A DNA stretch of 38,215 nt, taken from assembly GCA_004802725.1 (NCBI GenBank), contig SGPM01000270.1, positions 1 to 38,215 on the forward strand, given 5' to 3'. Source of the DNA: Antrodiella citrinella. Lineage: Eukaryota; Basidiomycota; Agaricomycetes; Polyporales; Steccherinaceae. Within the stretch, counting starts at the first letter, position 1. Every line of letters starts with the position of its first letter. The notes under the pieces were generated by a model that made no database searches, was not told the origin of the DNA, and was given only the letters and a program-made list of their open reading frames with translations. A program made the position numbers and the translations under genes. Positions 1 through 9,839 of this stretch are shown piece by piece.

Positions 1-908
1 GACGGGGTGATGGTGGTGGCAAAGACAACGACGCGTGGCCGCCAGCCGACTGTGGGGAAGCGCGCTTATCTCCGCTTGCTCGGCTCGGGTTGCGGGGGCG
101 CCCCATCAATCCGGCGCTTTACGCACAACATCAACTTTTGATTTCTCAATCTGCCGTGGCTCTGCTGGGCCACACTACAAGTCCCCGCCACCCCCATTCA
201 GGGCTTCAGAGCTTCTCAAGAGGCGTTTCGACGCGGAAATGAACAGTTTAGCCCAAGCTTAGCCTTCACTGTTTAGCGACGCCCTCTTTTTTTTCTGCCT
301 GCCTCTTTCGGATCGTCCTCCACGATGCATCTCACAAAAGCCTATCTCATTCCAGTCGCCAACATTACCATGCGTCGCGTCGTCACTACTCGCTGCTTGG
401 ACAGAGGTGTGCGTACACCGTCCACCGACGTTGGGAGGATGAACATTTCGGATACCACGTCGACGTCGGCGTCGGCGGCGACAAAATTTTGAAACCAGGA
501 CCGGGGTGCTTCAATAAAGAGTCGAATCTCCGATGAACGATCTGGCGTCGGCTGCTCGGCAAAAAAATTAAAATTCTGTCTGTTCCAGACCTCCGCTCCG
601 ATAAATACCGCGAGCCACGTTTGCCGCCGTTTGCCCCGCCATGAGGCTATTGAACGCCCGGAATATCGGCCTTACTCCGCCCCGGCGTTCAAACCTTCTT
701 CTTCGCCACGTCACAGTGCAGTTGCCATCGACAGATTGAGTGCTGAATCGCGGACGGAAATTTGCGAGGCTCATGGAAAAGCACCAGTCCCGTACATTCC
801 GCATGCGTCCCAAGAGGAACAAAGCTGTCTAAGGAGGTTGTATCTTGGATTGATCGTATTGTATCTGTGACCAATCCTACCCGATCGCGGGTCTTTACTC
901 CCCGCATA

Positions 909-1167
909 CCGCTAGATTTACAACTGTCTGCAAAACCATAGGCGTGTCTGAAAAATAAAGTGTAGTTGTCGGGTTGGGCGGAGCTCAATTCTAAGACTGA
1001 CCGGGATACCATTTCGGCGGCGACAGGGTGGAATTTGACCAAAGTATGCTCGTGCAGCGCAAGCTTTTGGTTGGTGGTGTCCAAATCCTGCCTATTTCCA
1101 CTAGCCGATAACTACTGTATTGTTCTCAAACATGCCTACGATTTTGCAAACAGCTGTAACTCAACTA
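909..1167. repeat. Imperfect inverted repeat, MITE-like
   Basis: The plus-strand segment at about 912-973 reappears as its reverse complement at about 1102-1165. Both arms contain the aligned blocks CTAG, TGCAAAA, TAGGC and a TAGTTNTCGG end. Arms are about 60-65 bases and roughly three quarters identical. Many differences are C/T or G/A transitions, as expected from mutation of methylated cytosines in repeats. About 130 bases lie between the arms and no coding capacity is seen. A small non-autonomous inverted-repeat element is the likeliest reading. No clear target-site duplication was identified. Confidence 0.55.
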
Positions 1168-1695
1168 GATTTGCCTTAACTAGATTTACCTCCGTTTACC
1201 CGTTCGACCATGCTTCGACGCTGCGATACGGGGCTTGAAGCTGCTTGAAGAGACATCTTCCTACCCGCGATGCTTTAAAGCCCATCAAACAATAAAGTGT
1301 GATCTGGGGCACAACATTGAATTGCAAATTCGCTAAGACACACAGATCTGACACACCTGCGATTCAAATATTCAAGAGTAACTGGGGGCGCTTTTGGTAC
1401 GAACCCGCCATACAACAGCATACAATCCGCCTGACAATGACGGGTTATGACGCCACCTCATCTTACTGCATCTAGATCTCGAGTACAAACTGACGCGTGG
1501 CGTCCGAGCGTACTTTTCGACTCTGTTGAATATTGTCAAGCAAGTACCCGTAGTTCCAGTCAGCTTTAGTACACAGATTGAGTGATAATACGAATTCAAA
1601 CCGGGAGAAGGCACGGCACGGCACACTGGTGCGCCGACAACGGAATTCACAGACAAGCTGACGCGTAAAACTTTGAAATATTGACAACAACTGAA

Positions 1696-1771
1696 GACGA
1701 AGGGATCGAGGTCCGAATTACTTACGGACGTCGGACCTCGCGGTCACTCCGAGAACCGGAGTCTCTTCGTC
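1696..1771. other. Three-way-junction palindrome
   Basis: Three nested perfect stems are visible. An outer 7-base pair joins GACGAAG (1696-1702) to CTTCGTC (1765-1771). A 10-base stem joins CGAGGTCCGA (1707-1716) to TCGGACCTCG (1731-1740) around a 14-base loop. A 6-base stem joins ACTCCG (1746-1751) to CGGAGT (1757-1762) around a 5-base loop. Together they fold as a two-armed junction. It has no tRNA-like arms and no gene overlaps it. It may be a non-coding RNA, a transposon end or chance. Confidence 0.4.
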
Positions 1772-2475
1772 ATAGCTTCTGATGAACATTAATATGGTCA
1801 GAGATGCTTACTGAGACAAGCACATAACAAGCTTTTCGTTGCAAACGTAGACCGTACACGGCTTGAGTGCATACGTTCAGCCCGGGGCCGTGTCCAAACA
1901 TTAACAGTGTAAACATATTTGAATATGTGGTCCGTTTGACAATAGGTGAGCGGGCTTCCATATGTAATCACTGCACGTTTTGCCTATTGTTGATACACTA
2001 AGGACAATTGGAATCCAAAGTCGACGTCCTGGACGATCGTCGTCTCCGACAAGTCCTCTTGATTAAACCCATATTCACTGGCAAGGACTGTTCAGCGAGA
2101 TATCTGACAATGAAGGAGGGTATCCGTAAAATCTTTAAACTTCTTGAAGGATCTGACCAAGGAATATGTGTAGGACCCCAGTAAAGATGAGGAATACTCC
2201 CGACGTATTGTAGTTCCTTCAAAGGCAGAATTGATCTCTATGCCTCTGTGCGCTGGTGAAGAGATCAGAGACGATGAGCACTGTCATTGAGCAGTACTCC
2301 GGCCACTCGCCTTGACCGTTAACCACTCCATCCCACCGCCATCTCAATTTTCTACCGCAGAGACATGGATTCAAATATTCAAGGAGAACGAAACTTGAAG
2401 TGCCACCGGTGGTTCGATACCTGTTATTTAATTGTCAAGCTTAGACTAGGACGCGCTGCATCGGGGAGGACTTAC

Positions 2476-2532
2476 TTGTCGACATCGAGCAACACTTGAG
2501 ATATCTGCCTGGAGTAGTACGTGCCTTTCACG
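2476..2532 (-). pseudogene. Relic F-box exon
   Basis: On the minus strand 19 codons read RERHVLLQADISSVARCRQ and end exactly at a GTAAGT splice donor. The intact F-box gene that starts 345 bases away on the other strand has the matching segment LLYADLQSVARCQQ ending at GTGAGT, so residues and splice position both agree. Upstream, the expected initiating FPNEL-like part is not readable in one frame. Downstream, the next acceptor at about 2406 is followed by VSNHRWHF and soon a stop. I read this as a decayed divergent paralogue. Confidence 0.5.
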
Positions 2533-2876
2533 GGCTACATTGGACCTGCCTTCCCACTGGCAGTCGCATTGTATTCCCGGATTTCCACTGTGAGACTTTC
2601 TGGTGAAGGTTGTGACGCGTAGTGCATTGCGCTGGCAGCCGGCAGTCGCTTCCTTCATATGCATACAATGATACATGGATAAAAGGTCTTTGGCTTTTTA
2701 TCAAGTCGTCAAGGATGACGGTGACCAGGCTGGTGATGTGCATTCAGACTCCGACTACAGAGACGCCATATAATTACGTAAATGACTTCTTATACCGACG
2801 ACGACCGCGAGGTCCAACTTGGACCTGCTTGATTTATTTCTTATACTTCACTAAACACTCGAAACTCATTCTCGCG

Positions 2877-4620
2877 ATGATATCTTTCTACGGCTTTCCC
2901 AACGAGCTATTGGAACTCATCCTTCTCTACGCCGATCTACAAAGCGTGGCACGTTGTCAACAAGTGAGTAAGCCCTGGTCCGGATTATAGCATTGTGATG
3001 AATAGCGTGTTGACGTACGTCTCAGGTTTCCCGGCGACTCAGAGACTTCATTCTTCAATCTACACGTTTGCAATACAAGATTGAACTGGCCTTAGATGAC
3101 TTGGAGAATGGCGCCCCAGGGGGATGGAGTACTGTTGACCGGCTGCGGTCCCTTCGCATGCACAGGGAAGCATGGAAAACGTTGCAGCCCACGGGAAAGA
3201 AACTCATCGCTTCTTCCGCACGATGGCAAACTTTCGCTGGCTCACATTTCGCCTGGTTCGATCCCCCAAACAGTCTGAACGTCATACAGCTGCCCTCTGT
3301 CATTAGAGGCATTGATGAGAAGTCGTGGTCGCTCCAGGTCGAAGAATGTGACCCTTCTGAAGAAGGTCTTGTTGATATGGCAGTGGATACGACGCAAGAT
3401 GTCCTTCTGCTCATATATTATCGGTAGTAAATACGCTTCTCAACTATCGTGAACACGCACTCACCCCGTTTCCTGTGCAGTACCGATGAGTGGCGGTTCA
3501 ATCTTCACTCTCTTACCACTGGACTTGTGCATCCTCTCGCGCGTCAGTCGTTCTTCTCCACTCCCTCCAACGGCCTTTATATTGGCAATGGTGCACACAT
3601 ACGTGGTGACTACGTCGCGGTGCATTTTGAGTCCTCCTCAGCATCTAATACCGTTATGGTCTTCAATTGGCGAACCGGAGAGATGTTGCTGGTTCAGTCA
3701 AATCTTCCTCTTCATGCATCCACTGGTATACTCATTTTCGTGTTTCTGTTGTTCAGGAATTCCTCCACACATCCTCCTGTGCCCATCGCTTTCTGACAGA
3801 TCGATACCTTGTTCTTGCTCACGACTGCAATTCCCACCCTTTCACTCTGTCCGTGGTGGACCTGAAGACCCTCAATAAACCCGAGACGTACGATCCATCC
3901 CGAGGCCCTATGCCCTTGGATACGATCTGCAACCTTCATTACCCTCACAAGCAAGGACCCCTCGTCGCAGCGCAGATCGTCACGGACGACACAGCACCCA
4001 GGGTATACAAGCCCCACCTCCCTTTCTCCCACGGCCCTGAGCAGTTGCTCATGTTCTTCGTGCACTACGAAGCCGAAGAGATGACCATATTCATCCCGTC
4101 ATCCACGATCCTTGACTGCATCAAGAAGGCCACCGAACATCGCAAGGTGTTCAGTTGGGAAGAATGGGGTCCACGCGGGTCGTTCCTCGTGCAATCCGAC
4201 TTCCTGCATTTCGATATCTGCGGGACGTCAGTGCTGCGTCGAGAACTGTTATCGGATGCTCCGACGAAGACCACCACGGTGGCCTTCTATGACTTTGGGC
4301 AGCGGGCCTATCGGAAACACGTATCCGATGCCTCCGGAAGTCCTCACGGAGAGACAGAGACTACGGGGCTTGTCAAGGAGTCGGTGTATGGCAAGAGTGC
4401 CGTGTTTCGGTCCCAAGAGATCAAGACCTCTCTACCGGCTCGTCTTAGGCACCACACATTGGAATTGGACCACGATTTGTCTACGATATCGGAGATGCGG
4501 ATAGGTGAAGACGCCCTGATGTACACGCATGATGTGAGTGGATCAGTTTCTGTACCGATCCTTGACGTTCGTTCTGACGATAGATCCAGCTTGGGCTCAC
4601 GGACGAGTGCCACATTATGA
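2877..4620 (+). CDS. F-box protein
   Basis: Predicted 519 residues in four exons: 2877-2963, 3026-3423, 3481-3691 and 3757-4620. The first exon reads MISFYGFPNELLELILLYAD and continues as QSVARCQQ, a typical F-box beginning at residue 5. The F-box runs across the first intron into VSRRLRDFI. F-box proteins bind Skp1 and bring substrates to an SCF ubiquitin ligase. The remainder, rich in W and H with segments such as HIRGDYVAV and FNWRTGEMLL, resembles the long beta-rich substrate part common in Agaricomycete F-box proteins. The third intron uses a weak donor, GTTCAG; it was chosen because the paralogue at 14.1-15.7 kb is spliced at the same place, after GDLLL. The downstream neighbour is convergent. 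The substrate is unknown. Confidence 0.8.
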
Positions 4621-4967
4621 CATTCTAAGCTCTGTATGTTGCGTTGATCTAACGGGCCTTTTAGTCTATGTTACCTGCGAGCAGGCAATGTTGGGATGTA
4701 TATAGGGAGAATAAGAACGATTCAGAATGGGTGTAGTGAGTAGGTATCGCAGTCATGGTAGTAGTGTATGAACAGACAGGATTTAAGACACACGACGTTA
4801 TAGATACGAGCGGGATACAGATCAGAGAAACCGAAGAATAGGAAGGAAAGTAGTCATATAAGACCTAGGAAAGTGAGTCAATTATCATGAACGTGGTATA
4901 TCCATTGTAGGTCCTTGCTGCTCGGTCCAGCCGAGCATCCAGTCACCCATACCAACCGCACCTATTC
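4621..4967. other. Convergent intergenic spacer
   Basis: This AT-richer stretch lies between the 3' ends of the F-box gene and the kinase gene and should hold both 3' untranslated regions. I see no conserved reading frame or structured element. Confidence 0.7.
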
Positions 4968-6930
4968 TTACTGGGCATTGCCGTTCCCCCACATGCCACT
5001 CGGGTTCACCCACGCGAACATATCGAACAAATCGTCCTCATCGTCGCTTTCTGCACCACAGGTGGAGCAGGTTTCGGGCTTGGCGAAGCAGGGAGGCTGA
5101 GCAGTGACGAGAGTTTGCAAGGCGTCGTGTCGGATGTCGTTTAAGTGAGAGGGGGCACCGGATGGGGCGGGGAGGTTGCGAACAATGGTGAAGGTACTTC
5201 CGGTGCTGTGATAAAACTCATTGAGACGCATGAATAGACACAAAGGATAAGGACCGTACACTGAGTCGATGATGAAGTAGCGATGTGTTTCGAGATGTTC
5301 GAGCCGATATCGGAAGTCCGGGTCAATACAGAGTAACTGTAGAGAGTTACCGTCAGGATTGCTCAAGGAATGAGAGGAATGAGAGGAATGAGAGGATACG
5401 TACGCCAGTCAACAAGTGTGTCTCTTCGTCGCTGAGATACTGCGCACGCCGGTCGAGGTAATCTGGAATAGATTTGCCCTCTCGGACGTACTGAACATAC
5501 TCACTCAGAGTCGCCTTGTCAGGGAAGAGGGGCTACAACACAAAGAAAGAATTCAGTGACAAAGAACATCGGGGAACACGAGGGTGACACTTACCACTCC
5601 GACTATCAAGTCAAACAGCACACATCCCAACGCCCAGTAATCCACAGCAAGGCCATACCACTTCCTTTCCACCACTTCCGGAGCAAGATAGTGGACCGTC
5701 CCGATGTTGTTCTTAGAATACTTGCGCCACCATAGTAATCGCAAAGAAGGTGGAGGCTTGGTAGGATCGTCGTCGTCTGAGGACTCGTCTGGCAGTGGTG
5801 CGAGGTAGGCGTTCGTGAAGTCTGCGACGCGGACGTTCATGCCGTCGGGACAAAGGAGGATGTTCTCGGGCTTGATGTCTCGATGGATGATTCCCATACC
5901 GTGCAGGGCATCGATACCCAGAGCCTGAAATATGTCATATTGAGCAATGCACTAAGGGTGTTTAGTAAAGACTTACGATTTGAGCAATCCAGCGTCGGAT
6001 CGTAGTTCGTGGAATTGAGTCTCGCATCACAGAGAACAAGTCACACTTCATGAGATCCTATAAAGGTACCACTCAGTCTCTGCAAGTTCTCGAATGATAG
6101 AAAGCACGCACCATGACCAAAAGAACCCTCTGACCATCCTGGACCACACCGTGCAACTCCATCAGCCACTTCCTCGACTCCTCATCCGCACTCGCAATCT
6201 GCTTGTACGTCACGAACTCAAGCATCAACCCCCTCAAGAACTCCCTGTTCTGCACCATCCGTTGCTTGCTGAACATCTTCGTGCATACCACCCTATTGGT
6301 AGCGAGGTCCCGCGCCGCGAACGCGGTCCCGTACGAGCCTTTGTCGAGGGCGCGGAGGAACTTGAAAGGTCCCACTGTCGGTTTGTGGTGTCGACGCCAA
6401 GGGTGGGTGGCAATGGGAGATGGTGGATCGTAAAGCGGCGATTCGGGAGTGTCTCTGGTGCGCACTTTAGCAGAGGAGGTCGAAGGCGCGTACTCGGACA
6501 GGTCGTCTTCGTCTGGGATCCAAGGCGGACTGGCCGGCGACCCGGGCGAATGGAGTGGCGTTGTTGGGGATACGACACTGATCCGCGGTGTGAACAGGTC
6601 ATCATCTGAATCATTCGAATAGTCCACCGCGTGAGGAGTCATTGGGGTCGTGTCAAGTGGGATGTTGAGCGTGAACACTGGCGCGAGACCAGAGTCACTG
6701 TCGTCGGATATCGGAGACGGAAACGCAGAGAGATATACGGGGGTGAGAGGAGTTCCATCGTCGGAATGATTGGTCGTGCGAGGAGGAGGTGTATGAGGTG
6801 CGAAATTGGTAATGATGGGTGGAAGTGTGGGTCTATGGCGAGAGGCAGCTTCCTGCGCCGGCGCAGGCTTATCAGAGAGTGTGAGTAGACTGGTCAATGC
6901 GTTCACGGAATTCATGATGAACTCGAGCAT
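4968..6930 (-). CDS. Serine/threonine protein kinase with DFT motif
   Basis: Predicted 575 residues in five exons (minus strand order): 6930-6112, 6057-5977, 5924-5595, 5532-5404, 5336-4968. Residues 1-180 are Pro/Ser/Thr/Asp-rich and probably disordered. The kinase domain begins near 184. It has a glycine loop (DKGSYGTAF), a putative ATP lysine in VVCTKMF, HRDIKPEN at 314-321 and GTVHYLAPEVV. The magnesium-binding DFG is replaced by DFT (335-337). A Ser/Asp-rich insert (ESSDDDDPTK) lies between DFT and the APE motif. The catalytic and Mg-binding aspartates are retained, so activity is plausible. The start at 6930 has a second in-frame ATG at 6915 that is equally possible. The spacer to URM1 is divergent and probably a shared promoter. 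The substrate is unknown. Confidence 0.85.
5367..5396. repeat. 9-base tandem repeat in kinase intron
   Basis: GGAATGAGA is repeated three times in a row, plus a partial unit. The repeat lies inside the last intron of the DFT kinase gene and does not touch the splice sites. It is a minisatellite with no visible function. Confidence 0.85.
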
Positions 6931-7457
6931 AGACAGTGTAGAGGATGAGAATGACAGCGTACGCGACTCTCCTTTCGAGAGTGCGAGGGTCTATCGGAGA
7001 ACGCGTCGGAAGTATGGGGTCGCAAGTGTGGGCATTGCCAGAAGGAAGCAGTTGCTTTTGTACATGGTAACGGGTGGCCATGGCGCAAAGCTAAGTGTGA
7101 GGCACACGCATTGTGCTAAGCCTGTGGCAATATTCCTTCGGAAACCGGGTGAATTGCGAGAAGCCACAAAGCGAGGTGCTTTGGATCTTGAGAAGTATAT
7201 GTGCCGGTTTTCGTCACACATACAGCAGATATGCCATGGACAAAGAGGATTTCGATACACGCACGAGCAGGCGACAATGGACCAAACGAAACGCGTTCGT
7301 GGCGAGTGTTGGTGAAGAGAAGGACAAAGAGGGAAAATGTGACAGACCTTCCTGATAAGATGAGATCCCTTCACCCGATCACGATCAAGATTGTATCGAA
7401 GATCGACACCCTCCATGCTCTCTAAGCCTCTCTTCACCATCCCACTGATACCCAACT
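6931..7457. promoter_or_regulatory. Divergent promoter region, kinase and URM1
   Basis: The kinase (-) and URM1 (+) start codons face away from each other across 527 bases, so both promoters should lie here. A minus-strand frame stays open over 6991-7455, but its composition (Cys-, Arg- and Trp-rich, no motif) is not gene-like. I see no clear TATA element. Confidence 0.5.
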
Positions 7458-7816
7458 ATGGCGATATCGTTGAAGATAGAATTCGGAGGAGGCATGGAGC
7501 TACTGTTTTCCAACGAGCGGTCACATAACATCAAGATACCCGCCACAGTAGATGGAAAACCGGCCAATCTCTCCTCCCTCATTTTCTGGTTGAAGGACAA
7601 CTTGCTGAAGGAGAGGGAGGAGCTGTTTATCGAAGGCGAGACAGTGTGAGCGTTGTCGTTCTTTAATAGTTCTAGTTGTGAGCTCATCTTGGTTATAGAC
7701 GACCCGGCATCCTGGTCCTCGTCAACGATGTAGACTGGGAGCTGGAAGGCGAAGGAGACTATGAAGTGAAGGATGGCGACGAGATCGTCTTCATATCCAC
7801 TCTACACGGCGGTTGA
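7458..7816 (+). CDS. URM1: Ubiquitin-related modifier URM1
   Basis: Predicted 101 residues in two exons, 7458-7645 and 7699-7816. This is the usual URM1 length. The protein has the beta-grasp start [17 protein letters not shown], the central [14 protein letters not shown] segment and the obligatory C-terminal STLHGG ending in a bare diglycine. URM1 is adenylated and thiocarboxylated by Uba4 and then donates sulfur for 2-thiolation of wobble uridines in cytosolic tRNAs. It also conjugates to proteins under oxidative stress. Its sulfur comes from the Nfs1/ISD11 system, and ISD11 is encoded 1.7 kb downstream. The next gene, RCF1, is convergent. Confidence 0.97.
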
Positions 7817-8154
7817 TATTACCTTCGCCGGGCTATAAAAGCGGAAAGACCATCAAGACGCGTCCTGTGATTCGCTCTCATGCATATGCAGGTCATCCGC
7901 CGGTGTACATGCAGGTGCGCCGAACGTTGTGGAGAATAATTGCTTTATAGCACTAACAGACCTTTTGTCGGAAGATCAGTTTACACATGCAACTATGGGC
8001 AGGGGACAAGACGATGAGCACTTCCAAAGAGAGGGCAGGAACATATACGGAGAAGTGAGGGAGTGTAGGAATACAGCGGTACCAATGCGAGACATAATTA
8101 TGTATGATTCAACGAGTAGGCGAGAAATCCGAGGAATATACCTTCCCTGATCAA
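7817..8154. other. Convergent spacer, URM1 and RCF1
   Basis: This is the 3' flank of both neighbours. A GAGAATAATTG run near 7931 is a candidate poly(A) signal region. No gene is supported. Confidence 0.6.
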
Positions 8155-8806
8155 TTACTTCCATCCCAACTTTCCCCAAAATCCACTTGAACTTGACGAC
8201 CGAGTGTCTGAAGGGGCTATTGTCGAGGTTGCCTCCGCCGCGGGTGCAGCTGGAGGATTTAAACTCGATGAGCCTGTAGTAACCACAGACCGCGTTTTGC
8301 TTGACCCGAACCAACCCCGTGAACCTCCACTGTTTCCCTTGGCGGGTGCGAACATCTCTGACTCCGCCGCATGAGCCTCTGTCGCCGCCTTCAACCTCTC
8401 CTCAAACGCCCGTGTCTCCTGCAACTTCTCGTGCTCCGCCTGTAAAGCATCTCTCCGCGCCTGCTCCTCCTTCTGCTGCTTCGTTTGCCCGTAGACGTAT
8501 GTACCGCCCACGACGGCGGCGATGGTGAGGCCTTGGAAGATGAGGCGGGCTCGGAGCCAGTAGTTCAGCGACTTGGAGTTGCCCCGGCTCAGCTTGATAG
8601 AAGCCATAATGAGAGCGACGGTCGTAAGCCCCGCTCCTATTGAGTAATCAGGTCAGTCAGTCGTAGCTCGAAAGTAAAGCAGAGCATGTGAACACACCAA
8701 TGGGTACCAAAGGCTCCTGCTTGAACTTCCGCCCGAATTTCTGCAGCGGTGACTCCGCTGAAGGCGGCAGCACGAGACCGGTCGTCCCAATATTTTGAAT
8801 GCTCAT
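8155..8806 (-). CDS. RCF1: HIG1-domain respiratory supercomplex factor
   Basis: Predicted 196 residues in two exons, 8806-8698 and 8636-8155. After MSIQNIGTTG a HIG1 domain runs from about residue 20 to 90: QKFGRKFKQEPLVPIG, a first membrane helix (LTTVALIMAS), the SKSLNYWLRAR loop and a second helix (GLTIAAVVGGTYVYG). A charged coiled-coil segment rich in Q/E/R follows, then a Ser/Gly/Pro-rich tail ending GKLGWK. RCF1 sits in the mitochondrial inner membrane and promotes cytochrome bc1-oxidase supercomplex assembly. The start was chosen because it gives the conserved N-terminal part in frame across the intron. The tail is less conserved in the family and its exact role is unclear. Confidence 0.93.
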
Positions 8807-9486
8807 GGTGGGTTGTTATGCGGAATGTGTGAGTAGAGAATGAGATGAGCTGTGGCCGGAGGCTGCTGGTAATTTGAGGTGGATTCGGATATGCGGGATG
8901 TGCGAAAGCAGCCGTGTGACGTCGATGCCGAAGTGAGTCGCGCGACGCAGAGTTGCCGGTGTGATGATCTTGAGCGCAAAGTTGAGAGCAAGTTTTGATA
9001 GTCTCTCACCGAAGAAGGACTAGTACTCAATGGGTTTTGAGAACGACTTGAACAACCGCGCAATTGAAGAATTCAAGAAACTATGGTAAGCGCCCGTCTG
9101 TACTATCCGTCATGCGGCCAACATACGGCAAATATTGGCATGAACAAGATACTACAACAAGAGAGAGAGAGAGAGAGATCGTCTATTCTGCGACGTCAGT
9201 CTCACTCTCCTGTCTGACTCCTTAGATGAGGACACCAATTTCGCGGGGTGGTGCTCATACGGCGTGAGTGATATTGAGCTGCGTATGACCCTTTCATGAC
9301 GACGTACAAACCACAAAGCTCAGCTTTAAACCATAATGTCCGTACTGGTCATATATTATACAATCCACACACAGAATGCTAGGATGAAAGTAGAGTGGCC
9401 GTGATTATAAATAGTCTGAGCGTATCAATCAGCACGAGTACAACCGATACAATTACAACGCCACACTCACAGAGACACATCCAACG
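8807..9486. other. Spacer upstream of RCF1
   Basis: This region should hold the RCF1 promoter and the ISD11 3' flank. It contains a (GA)n microsatellite at about 9160-9178 and a TATAAATA at 9406-9413 that faces no gene. No reading frame is supported. Confidence 0.6.
9160..9178. repeat. (GA)n microsatellite
   Basis: A pure run of about nine GA units lies between RCF1 and ISD11. GA/CT tracts are common in basidiomycete promoters and this one lies about 350 bases upstream of the RCF1 start. Confidence 0.9.
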
Positions 9487-9839
9487 TTATGAATCCGCAC
9501 GCTCTCTCACAGGCTTCTGTTTCTCAACAACCAGCCTCCAGCCACCGTATAGCTGATTGACCACAGCACTGCGCTTCAATACGTCGAGCTCCTTGCGCTT
9601 CTCGTCATAGAAGGCTCGCAGCTTCGCAGGATCCTGCTCATCCTACACAAGTAAAAACTCGTATCAGTGTTTGTGTTGCACTAAGGTAGTGATTCCATGC
9701 ATACCTTGATATCTTGGAAGACGCTCTTCGTCCTATGGACGAAGTACTGTCTGAAGTTGTAGGAGCTGAAAGCTCGAGACGTCCTCAACATTGAGGAGTA
9801 CAGATGGAGCATAGACTCTTTCGTGGGTGCTGCTGCCAT
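9487..9839 (-). CDS. ISD11: LYR-family protein ISD11
   Basis: Predicted 96 residues in two exons, 9839-9705 and 9642-9487, close to the usual length of about 94. The N-terminal half reads HLYSSMLRTSRAFSSYNFR followed by QYFVHRTK, the strongly conserved ISD11 core. The second exon gives a conserved KLRAFYDEKRKELDVLKR helix. ISD11 (LYRM4) binds and stabilises the mitochondrial cysteine desulfurase Nfs1, together with acyl carrier protein, for iron-sulfur cluster assembly and for sulfur supply. The hallmark LYR tripeptide here is LYS, a conservative but notable change at the arginine. The gene was too short and too split to appear as a long open frame. Confidence 0.93.

Larger units (their letters stand above)
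1..2450. other. Gene-poor left flank
   Basis: I find no convincing gene here. The reading frames are short, lack family motifs and are not joined by plausible splice sites. The first 500 bases are GC-rich with short GTCGGC runs near 459-480. The stretch holds an inverted repeat (909-1167), a palindromic element (1696-1771) and an 18-base sequence, GATTCAAATATTCAAG with its flanks, present near 1361 and again near 2369. The shared sequence suggests that parts of this region are decayed copies of the same F-box-related DNA that is recognisable at 2476-2532. Confidence 0.6.

Noticed and set aside
1..262. Possible gene end at the left edge
   Set aside because: A minus-strand acceptor-like CCCCACAG and an open plus frame exist, but nothing identifies a protein and too little sequence is available.
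4915..5100. Short plus-strand frame
   Set aside because: It is antisense to the last exon of the DFT kinase gene and has no independent support.
6094..6609. Plus-strand frame of 171 codons
   Set aside because: It is antisense to kinase exon 1 and only mirrors its codon bias. The minus-strand frame has the kinase motifs.
6991..7455. Long minus-strand open frame upstream of the DFT kinase
   Set aside because: It is Cys/Arg/Trp-rich without motifs and overlaps the divergent promoter of kinase and URM1. No splice link into the kinase frame was found.
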